Shown here: piece by piece, positions 9,899-17,880 of the stretch
Layout of the letters: the number at the start of each line of letters is the position of its first letter
How positions within the stretch are numbered: position 1 is the first letter of the stretch
Assembly: GCF_003590715.1 (NCBI RefSeq)
Contig: NZ_QQVY01000001.1
Span: 496,001-560,000, forward strand
Reading direction: 5' to 3'
DNA length: 64,000 nt
DNA from: Paracoccus sp. JM45
GTDB lineage: Bacteria; Pseudomonadota; Alphaproteobacteria; Rhodobacterales; Rhodobacteraceae
Translations under genes and position numbers: made by a program
Notes under the pieces: generated by a model
The model's input: only the letters and a program-made list of their open reading frames with translations
Database searches by the model: none
What the model was told of the DNA's origin: nothing

Positions 9899-9985
9899 TG
9901 GTGCGGCCGAGAAGACTCGAACTTCCACTCCGGTTAAGGAACAGCGACCTCAACGCTGCGCGTCTACCAATTCCGCCACGGCCGC
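9899..9985 (-). tRNA. tRNA-Leu (anticodon GAG)
   Basis: Read on the minus strand, the 87-base gene starts GCGGCCG and its acceptor 3' strand CGGCCGC pairs perfectly; discriminator A and an encoded CCA follow (bases 9902-9899). The D-arm has the TGGTAGACGC signature of class II leucine tRNAs. The anticodon stem CAGCG/CGCTG encloses the loop TTGAGGT with anticodon GAG (reads CUC and CUU). A long variable arm (TGTTCCTTAACCGGAGTG region) and T-arm GTTCGAGTC complete the cloverleaf. The downstream hairpin at 9848 is its likely terminator. Confidence 0.96.
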
Positions 9986-10102
9986 ATCTTGAGGTAGCCG
10001 CGTCATAACCGAGCCTTCAGACAAAGAAAAGAGGTTTTTGTCACCCGTCAGCCTTGTCGAACAGGATTGACGAACCACGCCAGTCGCGCCACATCCTGCC
10101 CC

Positions 10103-10753
10103 ATGGTTGAATGGATTATCAGTGACGGCCTGACAGGTCATGACGAGGCCGTGGCCTTCATGGAAGCCCGCGTTGCCGCAATTCTGGCGGGCGAGGCCGA
10201 TGAATGCATCTGGCTGGTCGAACATCCGCCGCTGTACACCGCCGGCACCAGCGCCAAACCGCAGGATCTGCTGAACCCGCGCTTTCCTGTCCATGCGACA
10301 GGGCGCGGCGGGCAATATACCTATCACGGTCCGGGCCAGCGAATCGTTTATGTCATGCTGGACCTGAACAAACGGGGCCGCGACGTCCGCGCCTTTGTCG
10401 GCCAGCTTGAAGCATGGGTGATTGCAGCGCTGGCCGAATTCGGCGTCAGCAGCCACATCAGCGAAGGGCGCGTCGGCGTCTGGGTCCCCCGCCCTGACAA
10501 GCCGGCCCTGTTCGACGGCAGTGCGCGCGAAGACAAGATTGCCGCCATCGGGGTGAAACTGCGTCGCTGGGTCAGCTTCCACGGGATCTCTATTAATGTG
10601 GACCCCGATCTGGACCATTATGACGGGATCGTCCCTTGCGGTATCAGTGGCCACGGGGTCACGTCGCTGGTCGATATGGGTCTGCCTGTTGGGATGGCCG
10701 ATCTGGACGTGGCGTTGCGTCACGGATTTACCAGCGTTTTCAGCCAGACCTGA
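10103..10753 (+). CDS. lipB: Octanoyl-[acyl-carrier-protein]:protein N-octanoyltransferase
   Basis: 216 residues from ATG 10103 (MVEWIISDG); an earlier TTG at 10067 in the same frame adds 12 residues not typical of LipB and is less likely. LipB moves octanoate from ACP to lipoyl domains, the first step of lipoic acid synthesis for pyruvate and 2-oxoglutarate dehydrogenases. Signatures: [12 protein letters not shown], the substrate-binding [13 protein letters not shown] segment, the active-site Lys in [12 protein letters not shown], and the acyl-thioester Cys in VPCGI. Cytosolic. Divergent from the upstream tRNA-Leu with about 117 bases between; no partner (lipA) is adjacent. The stop is followed by the cytochrome c promoter region. 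Confidence 0.95.
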   Translation: MVEWIISDGLTGHDEAVAFMEARVAAILAGEADECIWLVEHPPLYTAGTSAKPQDLLNPRFPVHATGRGGQYTYHGPGQRIVYVMLDLNKRGRDVRAFVGQLEAWVIAALAEFGVSSHISEGRVGVWVPRPDKPALFDGSAREDKIAAIGVKLRRWVSFHGISINVDPDLDHYDGIVPCGISGHGVTSLVDMGLPVGMADLDVALRHGFTSVFSQT

Positions 10754-10859
10754 TCAATTCTCGGAATGCGACGTTTCGCTGACTGGATTTCCCGTCCTAG
10801 CTGATTGTAGGATCGGCATCAGATACTGACCCGACCTCGGGTCCAGCGAGGATATTATT

Positions 10860-11291
10860 ATGAAATCAACCATTGTTGGCGCCCTTCTGGGCGCGACCCT
10901 AGCCATTCCCGCCGTTGCACAGGATGCGGGCGATGTGGCTGCCGGTGAAAAAGAATTCCGCAAATGCCGCGCCTGCCATATGATCAAGGACGACAGTGGC
11001 ACCGACATCGTCCGGGGCGGCGCGGTCGGTCCGAACCTCTGGGGCTTGATGGGTCGAAAAATCGCGTCGCAGGAAGGTTTCCGTTATGGCGACGGTATTC
11101 TGGCGGCCGCCGCAGCCAACCCCGACATGGACTGGACCGAGGAAGAGCTGGTGGCCTATGTCACCGACCCCACGCAATGGGTCGAGGATAAATCCGGTGA
11201 TGACAGCGTCCGCAGCAAGATGACCTTCAAGCTGAACCGCAACCAGTCCGACATCGCGGCATATCTGACCAGCGTGTCCCCCGCGAAGTGA
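10860..11291 (+). CDS. cycA: Periplasmic class I cytochrome c (c2/c550 type)
   Basis: 143 residues. A signal peptide (residues 1-20, ending AVAQ) is followed by GEKEFRKCRACH with haem-binding Cys36, Cys39 and His40 and, near the C-terminus, a SKMTFK segment with the probable Met axial ligand at about 121. A strong ribosome site (GCGAGGA) precedes the ATG. The size, insertions and the ctaD gene 180 bases downstream match the Paracoccus denitrificans cycA-ctaDII arrangement, where cytochrome c550 shuttles electrons from the bc1 complex to aa3 oxidase. The gene symbol is by analogy. Redox partner is inferred from context. Confidence 0.88.
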   Translation: MKSTIVGALLGATLAIPAVAQDAGDVAAGEKEFRKCRACHMIKDDSGTDIVRGGAVGPNLWGLMGRKIASQEGFRYGDGILAAAAANPDMDWTEEELVAYVTDPTQWVEDKSGDDSVRSKMTFKLNRNQSDIAAYLTSVSPAK

Positions 11292-11330
11292 CAGCCGTTG
11301 CGGCAATCCGCCGCAGGTAACGCAAAACCA

Positions 11331-11362
11331 GCCTCTGCCAACTGTGGTATTCTGGCAGAGGC
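11331..11362. other. Perfect 10-base inverted repeat between cytochrome c and ctaD
   Basis: GCCTCTGCCA and TGGCAGAGGC are exact reverse complements around a 12-base loop, 39 bases after the cytochrome c stop. No U tract follows, so it is not a textbook intrinsic terminator; it could still end or stabilise the cytochrome transcript. Confidence 0.5.
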
Positions 11363-11386
11363 GCACCAACAGGCCACCGTGACGCA

Positions 11387-11415
11387 TTGCCCGGTGATCA
11401 CGGGTGCGTTAAAGA
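11387..11415 (+). promoter_or_regulatory. Possible sigma-70-type promoter of ctaD
   Basis: TTGCCC (11387) and TAAAGA (11410) are separated by exactly 17 bases, about 60 bases before the ctaD ATG. The spacer contains the 8-base palindrome GTGATCAC. No FNR-type TTGAT-N4-ATCAA site was seen. Confidence 0.35.
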
Positions 11416-11473
11416 AAGCGTGATAATGCCGGTCTGCCAGGCCGGATCGACGACAGCTTGAGGGAGTTCGGGT

Positions 11474-13150
11474 ATGGCAGACGCAGCCGCACACGGCCAC
11501 GATGATCACCACGACAACCGCGGATTCTTCACCCGTTGGTTCATGTCTACCAATCATAAAGATATTGGTATTCTTTATCTGTTTACTGCTGCGCTGGCCG
11601 GTCTGATCTCGGTCAGTTTCACCGTCTATATGCGGATGGAACTGCAGAATCCGGGTGTGCAGTATATGTGCCTTGAAGGGGCACGTTTCATCGCCGATGC
11701 GGCGCGTGAATGCACCCCGAACGGTCACCTTTGGAACGTCATGATCACCTATCACGGTGTCCTGATGATGTTTTTTGTCGTGATTCCGGCATTATTCGGC
11801 GGTTTCGGCAACTATTTCATGCCGCTGCAGATCGGTGCACCGGACATGAGCTTCCCGCGCATGAACAACCTCAGCTACTGGCTGTATGTTGCGGGTCTGG
11901 CCCTTGGCATCGCATCGCTGCTGACGCCCGGTGGCAACCAGCAGCTGGGGTCCGGCGTGGGCTGGGTGCTTTATCCGCCGCTTTCGACATCTGAAGGCGG
12001 GTATTCGATGGATCTGGCGATCTTCGCCGTCCACGTCTCGGGTGCATCGTCCATCGTGGGTGCCATCAACATCATCACCACCTTCCTGAACATGCGTGCC
12101 CCCGGCATGACCATGTTCAAGGTGCCGCTGTTCGCATGGTCGGTCTTTATCACCGCATGGCTGATCGTTCTGGCCCTGCCGGTTCTGGCCGGTGCCATCA
12201 CCATGCTGCTGATGGACCGCAACTTCGGGACCAATTTCTTCAATCCCGCAGGCGGCGGCGACCCGATCCTGTACCAGCACATCCTGTGGTTCTTCGGCCA
12301 CCCCGAGGTGTATATCATCGTGCTGCCCGGCTTTGGCATCATCAGCCATGTGATCGCGACTTTCTCGAAGAAGCCGATCTTCGGTTACCTGCCGATGGTT
12401 CTGGCCATGGCCGCAATCGGTGTTCTGGGCTTCGTCGTCTGGGCACACCACATGTACACCGTCGGCATGTCGCTGACCCAGCAAAGCTATTTCATGCTGG
12501 CGACCATGACCATCGCCGTGCCCACGGGCATCAAGGTGTTCAGCTGGATCGCCACGATGTGGGGCGGCTCGGTTGAGTTCAAGACCCCCATGCTCTGGGC
12601 CTTCGGCTTCCTGTTCCTGTTCACCGTCGGCGGTGTGACCGGTGTGGTTCTGAGCCAAGCGCCGCTGGACCGTGTGTATCACGACACCTATTACGTCGTT
12701 GCCCACTTCCACTATGTGATGTCGCTGGGTGCGGTCTTTGCGATCTTTGCCGGTATCTATTACTGGATCGGCAAAATGTCGGGCCGTGAATATCCCGAAT
12801 GGGCAGGTAAACTGCACTTTTGGATGATGTTTATCGGTGCCAACCTGACGTTCTTCCCGCAGCACTTCCTTGGCCGCCAAGGCATGCCGCGCCGCTATAT
12901 CGATTATCCGGTCGAGTTTGCGTATTGGAACAACATCAGCTCGCTTGGGGCCTATCTGTCCTTTGCCTCGTTCCTGTTCTTCTTCGGGATCATGGCCTAC
13001 ACCCTGTTCGCAGGTAAGCGCATCACCCAGAACAACTACTGGAACGAATACGCCGATACGCTGGAATGGACCCTGTCATCGCCCCCGCCCGAACATACGT
13101 TCGAGCAGCTGCCCAAGCGCGAAGACTGGGACCGTACTCCGGCCCACTAA
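11474..13150 (+). CDS. ctaD: Cytochrome c oxidase subunit I, aa3 type
   Basis: 558 residues, the length of Paracoccus/Rhodobacter subunit I, with 12 predicted transmembrane helices. It carries the binuclear-centre motif [14 protein letters not shown] (CuB His and the His-Tyr cross-link), HHMYTVGMS with two further CuB His ligands, HFHYVMS with haem a and a3 His ligands, and K-channel and D-channel regions. It reduces O2 to water and pumps protons in the cytoplasmic membrane. The other oxidase genes (ctaC, ctaB, ctaG, ctaE) are not in this window, as expected for the stand-alone ctaD next to cytochrome c550 in Paracoccus. A short leader with GAGGGAG precedes the ATG. Confidence 0.97.
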   Translation: MADAAAHGHDDHHDNRGFFTRWFMSTNHKDIGILYLFTAALAGLISVSFTVYMRMELQNPGVQYMCLEGARFIADAARECTPNGHLWNVMITYHGVLMMFFVVIPALFGGFGNYFMPLQIGAPDMSFPRMNNLSYWLYVAGLALGIASLLTPGGNQQLGSGVGWVLYPPLSTSEGGYSMDLAIFAVHVSGASSIVGAINIITTFLNMRAPGMTMFKVPLFAWSVFITAWLIVLALPVLAGAITMLLMDRNFGTNFFNPAGGGDPILYQHILWFFGHPEVYIIVLPGFGIISHVIATFSKKPIFGYLPMVLAMAAIGVLGFVVWAHHMYTVGMSLTQQSYFMLATMTIAVPTGIKVFSWIATMWGGSVEFKTPMLWAFGFLFLFTVGGVTGVVLSQAPLDRVYHDTYYVVAHFHYVMSLGAVFAIFAGIYYWIGKMSGREYPEWAGKLHFWMMFIGANLTFFPQHFLGRQGMPRRYIDYPVEFAYWNNISSLGAYLSFASFLFFFGIMAYTLFAGKRITQNNYWNEYADTLEWTLSSPPPEHTFEQLPKREDWDRTPAH

Positions 13151-13159
13151 GGCAACGCG

Positions 13160-13657
13160 ATGCCATATCAATGGATACAAACGGCCCTGGATGATTCCGG
13201 GGCCGTTCTGCAAAAACTGACCCTGTGGCCGCACCGGTCGCTGCCACGCAAAGGGTTTGTCTGGTTTATTGCCACAACCGCGATTCTTCTGGCACTGCCG
13301 ATCATCGCGGTATTGGGGTCACCGATCCTGTGGGGGTTGTTACCTTTTGGCGCCATTGTCGTGGCGGGTATCTGGTTCGCGCTTCAGCAAAGCTATCGCA
13401 CCGGCCAGACGCACGAAGAATTGACGCTGGACCGGCAGCATCTGACCGTGCGCCGGTCCGATCCCGGCAAGCCGGAACGCGAATGGCGCACCAACAGCTA
13501 TTGGGTGCGCGCCCATATCCGCAAAGGTCCGGTCGAGGCTTACCTGACCCTGACCGACGGCCAGAGGGAAATAGAGCTGGGCGTCTTTCTGACCCCGCCC
13601 GAACGCCGTGTGCTTTGCGAAGAACTGACCCGCGCAATTGATCGTATGCGCGGATAG
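13160..13657 (+). CDS. DUF2244 membrane protein
   Basis: 165 residues. Two adjacent hydrophobic helices lie at about residues 35-75 (FIATTAILLALPIIAVLG and WGLLPFGAIVVAGIWFALQQ), followed by a soluble C-terminal domain with LTVRRSDPGKPEREW and NSYWVRAHI, matching the DUF2244 family. Its start is only 9 bases after the ctaD stop, so it is probably cotranscribed with the oxidase gene and may be linked to respiratory membrane function, though no activity is known. A perfect hairpin at 13661 terminates the unit. Confidence 0.8.
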   Translation: MPYQWIQTALDDSGAVLQKLTLWPHRSLPRKGFVWFIATTAILLALPIIAVLGSPILWGLLPFGAIVVAGIWFALQQSYRTGQTHEELTLDRQHLTVRRSDPGKPEREWRTNSYWVRAHIRKGPVEAYLTLTDGQREIELGVFLTPPERRVLCEELTRAIDRMRG

Positions 13658-13660
13658 AAA

Positions 13661-13686
13661 AACGGGCGGGGTTTCCCCTGCCCGTT
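13661..13686. terminator. Hairpin between convergent DUF2244 and DUF3008 genes
   Basis: AACGGGCGGGG-TTT-CCCC-t-GCCCGTT forms a strong stem with one bulge, starting three bases after the DUF2244 stop. A runs precede it on the left, so it is best as a terminator for the minus-strand DUF3008 gene and a hairpin end for the plus-strand gene. Confidence 0.65.
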
Positions 13687-13694
13687 CAAGTCAG

Positions 13695-13883
13695 TCAGTC
13701 TTCTTCGACATGGTCCGGCAGATCGTCGTGATCTGTCGCGGCGAAATCTTCCAACTCGTCCTTCGTCATGCTGTGATACATATCCTTGGACGCGCCTTGC
13801 AGGTCGCCGACTTTGGTATCGCCGCGCTTGGCAGACAATGCTGCACCGGCAGCGCGTTGTTGGGCTTTGGATTTTGCTGGCAT
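13695..13883 (-). CDS. Small DUF3008 family protein
   Basis: 62 residues from the ATG at 13883 (MPAKSKAQQRAAG), preferred over an earlier start at 13904 because the family begins here and a purine-rich ribosome site (GGAGGTGAC) lies just before it. The N-terminal half is basic (KSKAQQRAAGAALSAKRG) and the C-terminal half very acidic, ending in DLPDHVEED; the central GASKDMYHSMTKDELEDFA is the family core. Family function is unknown; such charge-split small proteins may bind nucleic acid or act in stress. Monocistronic by appearance. Confidence 0.75.
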   Translation of the reverse strand: MPAKSKAQQRAAGAALSAKRGDTKVGDLQGASKDMYHSMTKDELEDFAATDHDDLPDHVEED

Positions 13884-13925
13884 AAAGTCACCTCCTGCCA
13901 GCAAACGCCTTAAAGCCCGTCAGGT

Positions 13926-14387
13926 TCAGGCCAGCAGGCGATCTTTCACCGCAGGACCGACCGCGCCGAAGTCCATCTGGCCGGCATGACGTTCCTTCAA
14001 CGCGGCCATGACACGGCCCATATCACGGATACCTTCTGCACCCAGATCGGCAATGGCCTTGTCGATGGCCGCACGGGTTTCGGCGTCATCCATCTGGCGG
14101 GGCAGGAATTCCTGAATGACGCTGATTTCGTCTTCTTCCTTGGATGCCAGTTCCAGGCGGCCAGCCTCTTCATAGGCTTTGGCCGATTCCTGACGCTGTT
14201 TGACCATGCGCGACATGATCAGGATCAGATCACCTTCGCTGAGGGTGCCGTCGCCATCGCCGCCGCGGGCCGCGATTTCCCGGTCCTTGACGGCAGCGCT
14301 AATCAGGCGCAGCGTGGACAGGCGGGCGGTGTCGCGGGCCTTCATTGCTTCTTTGGTCGCGGCTTGCAGCTTGCTGCGCAGTTCCAT
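13926..14387 (-). CDS. GatB/YqeY domain protein
   Basis: 153 residues matching the YqeY family: N-terminal helical part (LRSKLQAATKEAMKARD, TLRLISAAVKDRE) and a C-terminal domain like that of GatB (LPRQMDDAETRAAI, MGRVMAALKERH). Proteins of this family are related to the tRNA-binding tail of the amidotransferase GatB, but their role is not established. Divergent from carA, which begins 157 bases away; the same order is common in alphaproteobacteria. Confidence 0.9.
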   Translation of the reverse strand: MELRSKLQAATKEAMKARDTARLSTLRLISAAVKDREIAARGGDGDGTLSEGDLILIMSRMVKQRQESAKAYEEAGRLELASKEEDEISVIQEFLPRQMDDAETRAAIDKAIADLGAEGIRDMGRVMAALKERHAGQMDFGAVGPAVKDRLLA

Positions 14388-14484
14388 GATCCGGTCTCCG
14401 ATGACGGGCGCGGATTGCGCCGCAAAGACGACGATCTAGGCGCATGGGCGGCGCAATTCAAGCGCCCGCAAACGATGCTGCGGC

Positions 14485-14513
14485 TTGACCTTGGGGCTGG
14501 CCCCTCCTATTCA
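14485..14513 (+). promoter_or_regulatory. Probable sigma-70 promoter of carA
   Basis: TTGACC (14485-14490) and TATTCA (14508-14513) are spaced by 17 bases, 30 bases before the carA ATG. This is the best -35/-10 pair seen in the intergenic region. Confidence 0.55.
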
Positions 14514-14543
14514 CCACAAAATTTCAGTTCCAGAGGTGCCGAT

Positions 14544-15692
14544 ATGGCTGTAAAACCGACTGCCTGCCTAGTGCTTGCCGACGGGACCGTATTTTACGGT
14601 CGAGGCTTTGGCGCAACCGGTGAAGTTGTCGCCGAACTGGTCTTCAACACCGCGATGACCGGCTATCAAGAGATCATGACCGATCCGTCCTATGCCAGCC
14701 AGATCGTGACCTTCACCTTCCCCCATATCGGCAATACCGGTGTGACCACGGAAGACGACGAAGCACAGGATCCGGTTGCCAGCGGCATGGTCGTGCGTTG
14801 GGACCCGACGCAATCGTCGAACTGGCGCGCCACCGCCGAATTGACCGAATGGATGACCCGCCTTGGCCGCATCGGTATCGGCGCTGTCGACACCCGTCGC
14901 CTGACCCGCGCGATCCGCCAGCAGGGCGCACCGCATGTCGTGCTGTCCCATGACCCTGAAGGCAATTTCGACATCGAGGCGATGATTGCAAAGGCACGCG
15001 ACTGGCAGGGGCTGGTCGGACTGGATCTGGCAAAGACCGTCAGCTGCGCGCAAACCTACAAATGGGATCAGGGCGCTTGGGAATGGGCCACCGGCTTTGG
15101 CACCTCGCCCGAGGCCAAGCCGTTCAAGGTCGTCGCCATCGACTATGGGGCCAAGCGTAACATCCTGCGGTCGCTGGTGTCTCATGGTGCCGATGTAACG
15201 GTCATGCCCGCCTCTGCCACCGCCGAGGAAATCATGGCCCATGAACCCGAGGGCATCTTCCTTGCAAATGGCCCCGGCGATCCGGCCGCGACCGGCGTCT
15301 ATGCCGTGCCGATGATCCAGTCGCTGCTGAAAAGCGATCTGCCGATCTTCGGCATCTGCCTTGGCCACCAGATGCTGGCGCTGGCACTTGGTGCCAAGAC
15401 CGTCAAGATGAGCCATGGCCACCACGGTGCAAACCATCCCGTGCGCGACATGGAAACCGGCAAGGTCGAGATCACCTCGATGAACCACGGGTTCGCGGTC
15501 GATTCGCAGACCCTGCCCGAGGGTGTTCTGGAAACCCATGTCAGCCTGTTTGACGGCAGCAATTGCGGTATCCGCATGACCGATCGTCCGGTGTTTTCGG
15601 TCCAGCATCACCCCGAAGCCTCGCCCGGTCCGCAAGACAGCATGTATCTGTTCAAGCGGTTCACGGAGTCGATGCGCGCGCGTCGCAGCTGA
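14544..15692 (+). CDS. carA: Carbamoyl-phosphate synthase small (glutaminase) subunit
   Basis: 382 residues from ATG 14544; the frame is open for 558 bases upstream but that part is antisense to yqeY and has no homology-like features. CarA hydrolyses glutamine and feeds ammonia to CarB for arginine and pyrimidine synthesis. The N-terminal domain shows ADGTVFYGRGFG and FNTAMTGYQEIMTDPSY; the class I amidotransferase domain has the nucleophile Cys in GICLGHQ and the His-Glu pair in VQHHPEASPGP. carB is not in this window. No pyrimidine- or arginine-responsive leader was recognised. Confidence 0.96.
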   Translation: MAVKPTACLVLADGTVFYGRGFGATGEVVAELVFNTAMTGYQEIMTDPSYASQIVTFTFPHIGNTGVTTEDDEAQDPVASGMVVRWDPTQSSNWRATAELTEWMTRLGRIGIGAVDTRRLTRAIRQQGAPHVVLSHDPEGNFDIEAMIAKARDWQGLVGLDLAKTVSCAQTYKWDQGAWEWATGFGTSPEAKPFKVVAIDYGAKRNILRSLVSHGADVTVMPASATAEEIMAHEPEGIFLANGPGDPAATGVYAVPMIQSLLKSDLPIFGICLGHQMLALALGAKTVKMSHGHHGANHPVRDMETGKVEITSMNHGFAVDSQTLPEGVLETHVSLFDGSNCGIRMTDRPVFSVQHHPEASPGPQDSMYLFKRFTESMRARRS

Positions 15693-15739
15693 AAAATGCG
15701 CCACATGGCAGGGGCCGGACGCCCTTGCCATGCGACGGC

Positions 15740-15754
15740 TTAACCTTCTGTTAA
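15740..15754 (+). promoter_or_regulatory. CtrA-type box upstream of the MshEN-glycosyltransferase gene
   Basis: The sequence TTAACCTTCTGTTAA fits the CtrA consensus TTAA-N7-TTAA exactly. It ends 44 bases before the ATG of the glycosyltransferase at 15799, in the 106-base gap after carA, a position suited to direct activation. CtrA is the cell-cycle/motility response regulator of alphaproteobacteria. Binding is inferred from sequence only. Confidence 0.6.
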
Positions 15755-15798
15755 GCAATACTGTGCCAAGTAAGTGCCATTCCATCAGGGAATTGCTT

Positions 15799-17880
15799 AT
15801 GGCCCAGCTTGCGACCTTGCCCCGTCCTGCGAATTCGAACGACGAAGGCGGCATCGTCTTGCGCGGCCCGGCCATTGCGCCCAGCAATATCCGCCCCCTT
15901 GGGCAGATCCTGCTGGAAGATGGCGCACTTGATCCGACCGATCTGGTCAACGCCACCCTCTATAGCCAGAAACAGCGTCAACCGCTGGCCCAGACCCTTC
16001 TGGCACGGCGTGCTGTCGCACCGGCGGCTTTGGCGCGCGCCCTGTCGCGTCAATGGCATACCAGCGCGATTGATCCGGCAACGAGTCCCGCCGATCCACG
16101 ACTGATCGATATTGCTGGCGCCGGTTTCTGCCTGACCCATGGCATCCTGCCGTGGCGGCGCATCGGCGGTGTCACATGGATCGCCACCGCCCGCCCAGAG
16201 GCTTTCGAATCGCTATTGCACCGGATGCCCCGCGAATTCGGCCACGTCCGCATGTTGCTGTGCAGTGAGGATCAGGTCCAATCCGGCGTGCTGGATTGGC
16301 GACGGACCCGCCTGATCCGGGAAGCCGAATGCCGCGTCCCCGCCGCCGAAAGCTGTCGCACCCAGAACCACCGCCGGACCAACCGTCTAGCCATCGGTCT
16401 GTTGATCGGAACTGTCGCAGCGGCCCTATTCGTGCCGGCCGCGCTGGCAGCGGTCCTGACGCTTTGGGCGGTGCTGACGCTGGTGACGCAAAGCGGGCTG
16501 AAGCTGATGGCATTTCTGGCCGCCAAACGTGCCCGAAGCGAAAATCAGGAACTGACCCAAGCCGTCGCGCAGGGACAATTACTGCCGTCCGATGTGCATG
16601 TCCCGCTGCCCGTCATTTCGGTGATGGTGCCGCTGTTCAAGGAAAGCGATGTGGCGGGCAAACTGGTCGCCCGTCTTGCGCGGCTGGAATATCCCCGTGA
16701 TCTGACCGACATCCTGCTGGTGATCGAGGAAAGCGACGATGTCACCAATGACGCCCTAAAGGATGCCACCCTGCCCCATTGGATCCGCGTCGTCCGCGTG
16801 CCCGACGGGCCGATCAAGACCAAACCGCGCGCGCTGAACTATGCGCTGAACTTCTGCAAGGCGGCCATTGTCGGCATCTGGGACGCCGAGGATCGCCCCG
16901 ATCCCGACCAGCTGCATAAGGTCGCACGCGCTTTCCACTTTGCACCCGCCGATGTCGCTTGTCTGCAGGGCGCGCTGGATTATTACAACCCGCGCACCAA
17001 CTGGCTGGCCCGCTGTTTTACCGTTGAATATGCTGCGTGGTTCCGTGTGCTGCTGCCCGGTGTGGCGCGTCTGGGGCTGGTGGTGCCGCTTGGGGGAACA
17101 ACGCTGTTTTTCCGCCGCGATCTGCTGGAACAGGTCGGTGCATGGGACAGTTGGAACGTGACCGAGGATGCAGATCTGGGCGTCCGTCTGGCCCGCCGCG
17201 GCTATCGCACCCAGCTGATCGACACCACCACGGATGAGGAGGCCAACTGCCGCGCCCTGCCGTGGATCAAGCAGCGGTCGCGCTGGTTGAAGGGCTATGC
17301 GATGACATGGGCCGTGCATATGCGCAGCCCGCGCACGCTGTATCATGATCTGGGGGCGTGGCGGTTCTGGGGCTTTCAGGTGCAGTTTTTCGGCGCAGTC
17401 TCGCAATACCTGCTGGCCCCCGTGTTATGGAGCTTCTGGTTGCTGACCTTCGATTTCCCCCACCCCCTGCGCGCCCCGTTGGAGGCTGTCGGCACATGGA
17501 CCGTGCCGGCGTTATTCACCCTGTTTGTCGCGTCCGAGGCTTTGTCGATCTTTGTCGGCATGCGGGCGGTCAGCGGGGCCAAGCATCGCCATCTGCTGTT
17601 CTGGGTGCCCACGCTGCATCTGTATTTCCCGCTTGGCTGTCTGGCCGGCTGGAAAGCCATTTACGAAGTTGTCACCAAGCCCTTCTATTGGGATAAAACC
17701 GCCCACGGCCTGTTTATCGAAGCCCCCGAAGCGCCGCCGCCGGTCCTGCCTGCCGGTCTGGTGAATATCCCCGTGATGGGAAAGATCGGCGGTCGCAGCC
17801 TGTCCGAAGTCGCGGCAGAACTGCAAACCAAGGCCGAACCCGCCACTGCACCCGAAAAGCGCATAGCTGCTTTACGCTAA
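15799..17880 (+). CDS. Family 2 glycosyltransferase with N-terminal MshEN-like domain
   Basis: 693 residues from ATG 15799 (MAQLATLPRP); an in-frame ATG at 15730 would place the CtrA box inside the gene. Residues about 30-150 resemble the MshEN/type II secretion ATPase N-terminal fold, with two tandem L-x-x-L-L-x-x-x-x-L/V-x-x-x-x-L-x-x-A-L-x-x-Q units (LGQILLEDGALDP and LAQTLLARRAVAP) joined by a short spacer; such motifs bind c-di-GMP in other proteins. Two TM helices (about 205-250) precede a cytosolic GT2 domain with PVISVMVPLFKE, WDAEDRPDP (D-x-D type), TEDADLG and the Q-x-x-R-W motif (KQRSRWLKG); more TM helices follow. It is a processive polysaccharide synthase-like enzyme of unknown product. 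It overlaps the convergent glnE by 9 bases. Confidence 0.88.
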   Translation: MAQLATLPRPANSNDEGGIVLRGPAIAPSNIRPLGQILLEDGALDPTDLVNATLYSQKQRQPLAQTLLARRAVAPAALARALSRQWHTSAIDPATSPADPRLIDIAGAGFCLTHGILPWRRIGGVTWIATARPEAFESLLHRMPREFGHVRMLLCSEDQVQSGVLDWRRTRLIREAECRVPAAESCRTQNHRRTNRLAIGLLIGTVAAALFVPAALAAVLTLWAVLTLVTQSGLKLMAFLAAKRARSENQELTQAVAQGQLLPSDVHVPLPVISVMVPLFKESDVAGKLVARLARLEYPRDLTDILLVIEESDDVTNDALKDATLPHWIRVVRVPDGPIKTKPRALNYALNFCKAAIVGIWDAEDRPDPDQLHKVARAFHFAPADVACLQGALDYYNPRTNWLARCFTVEYAAWFRVLLPGVARLGLVVPLGGTTLFFRRDLLEQVGAWDSWNVTEDADLGVRLARRGYRTQLIDTTTDEEANCRALPWIKQRSRWLKGYAMTWAVHMRSPRTLYHDLGAWRFWGFQVQFFGAVSQYLLAPVLWSFWLLTFDFPHPLRAPLEAVGTWTVPALFTLFVASEALSIFVGMRAVSGAKHRHLLFWVPTLHLYFPLGCLAGWKAIYEVVTKPFYWDKTAHGLFIEAPEAPPPVLPAGLVNIPVMGKIGGRSLSEVAAELQTKAEPATAPEKRIAALR

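Noticed and set aside
13986..14543. Long N-terminal extension of carA
   Set aside because: This part is antisense to yqeY; CarA homology starts at MAVKPTACLV.
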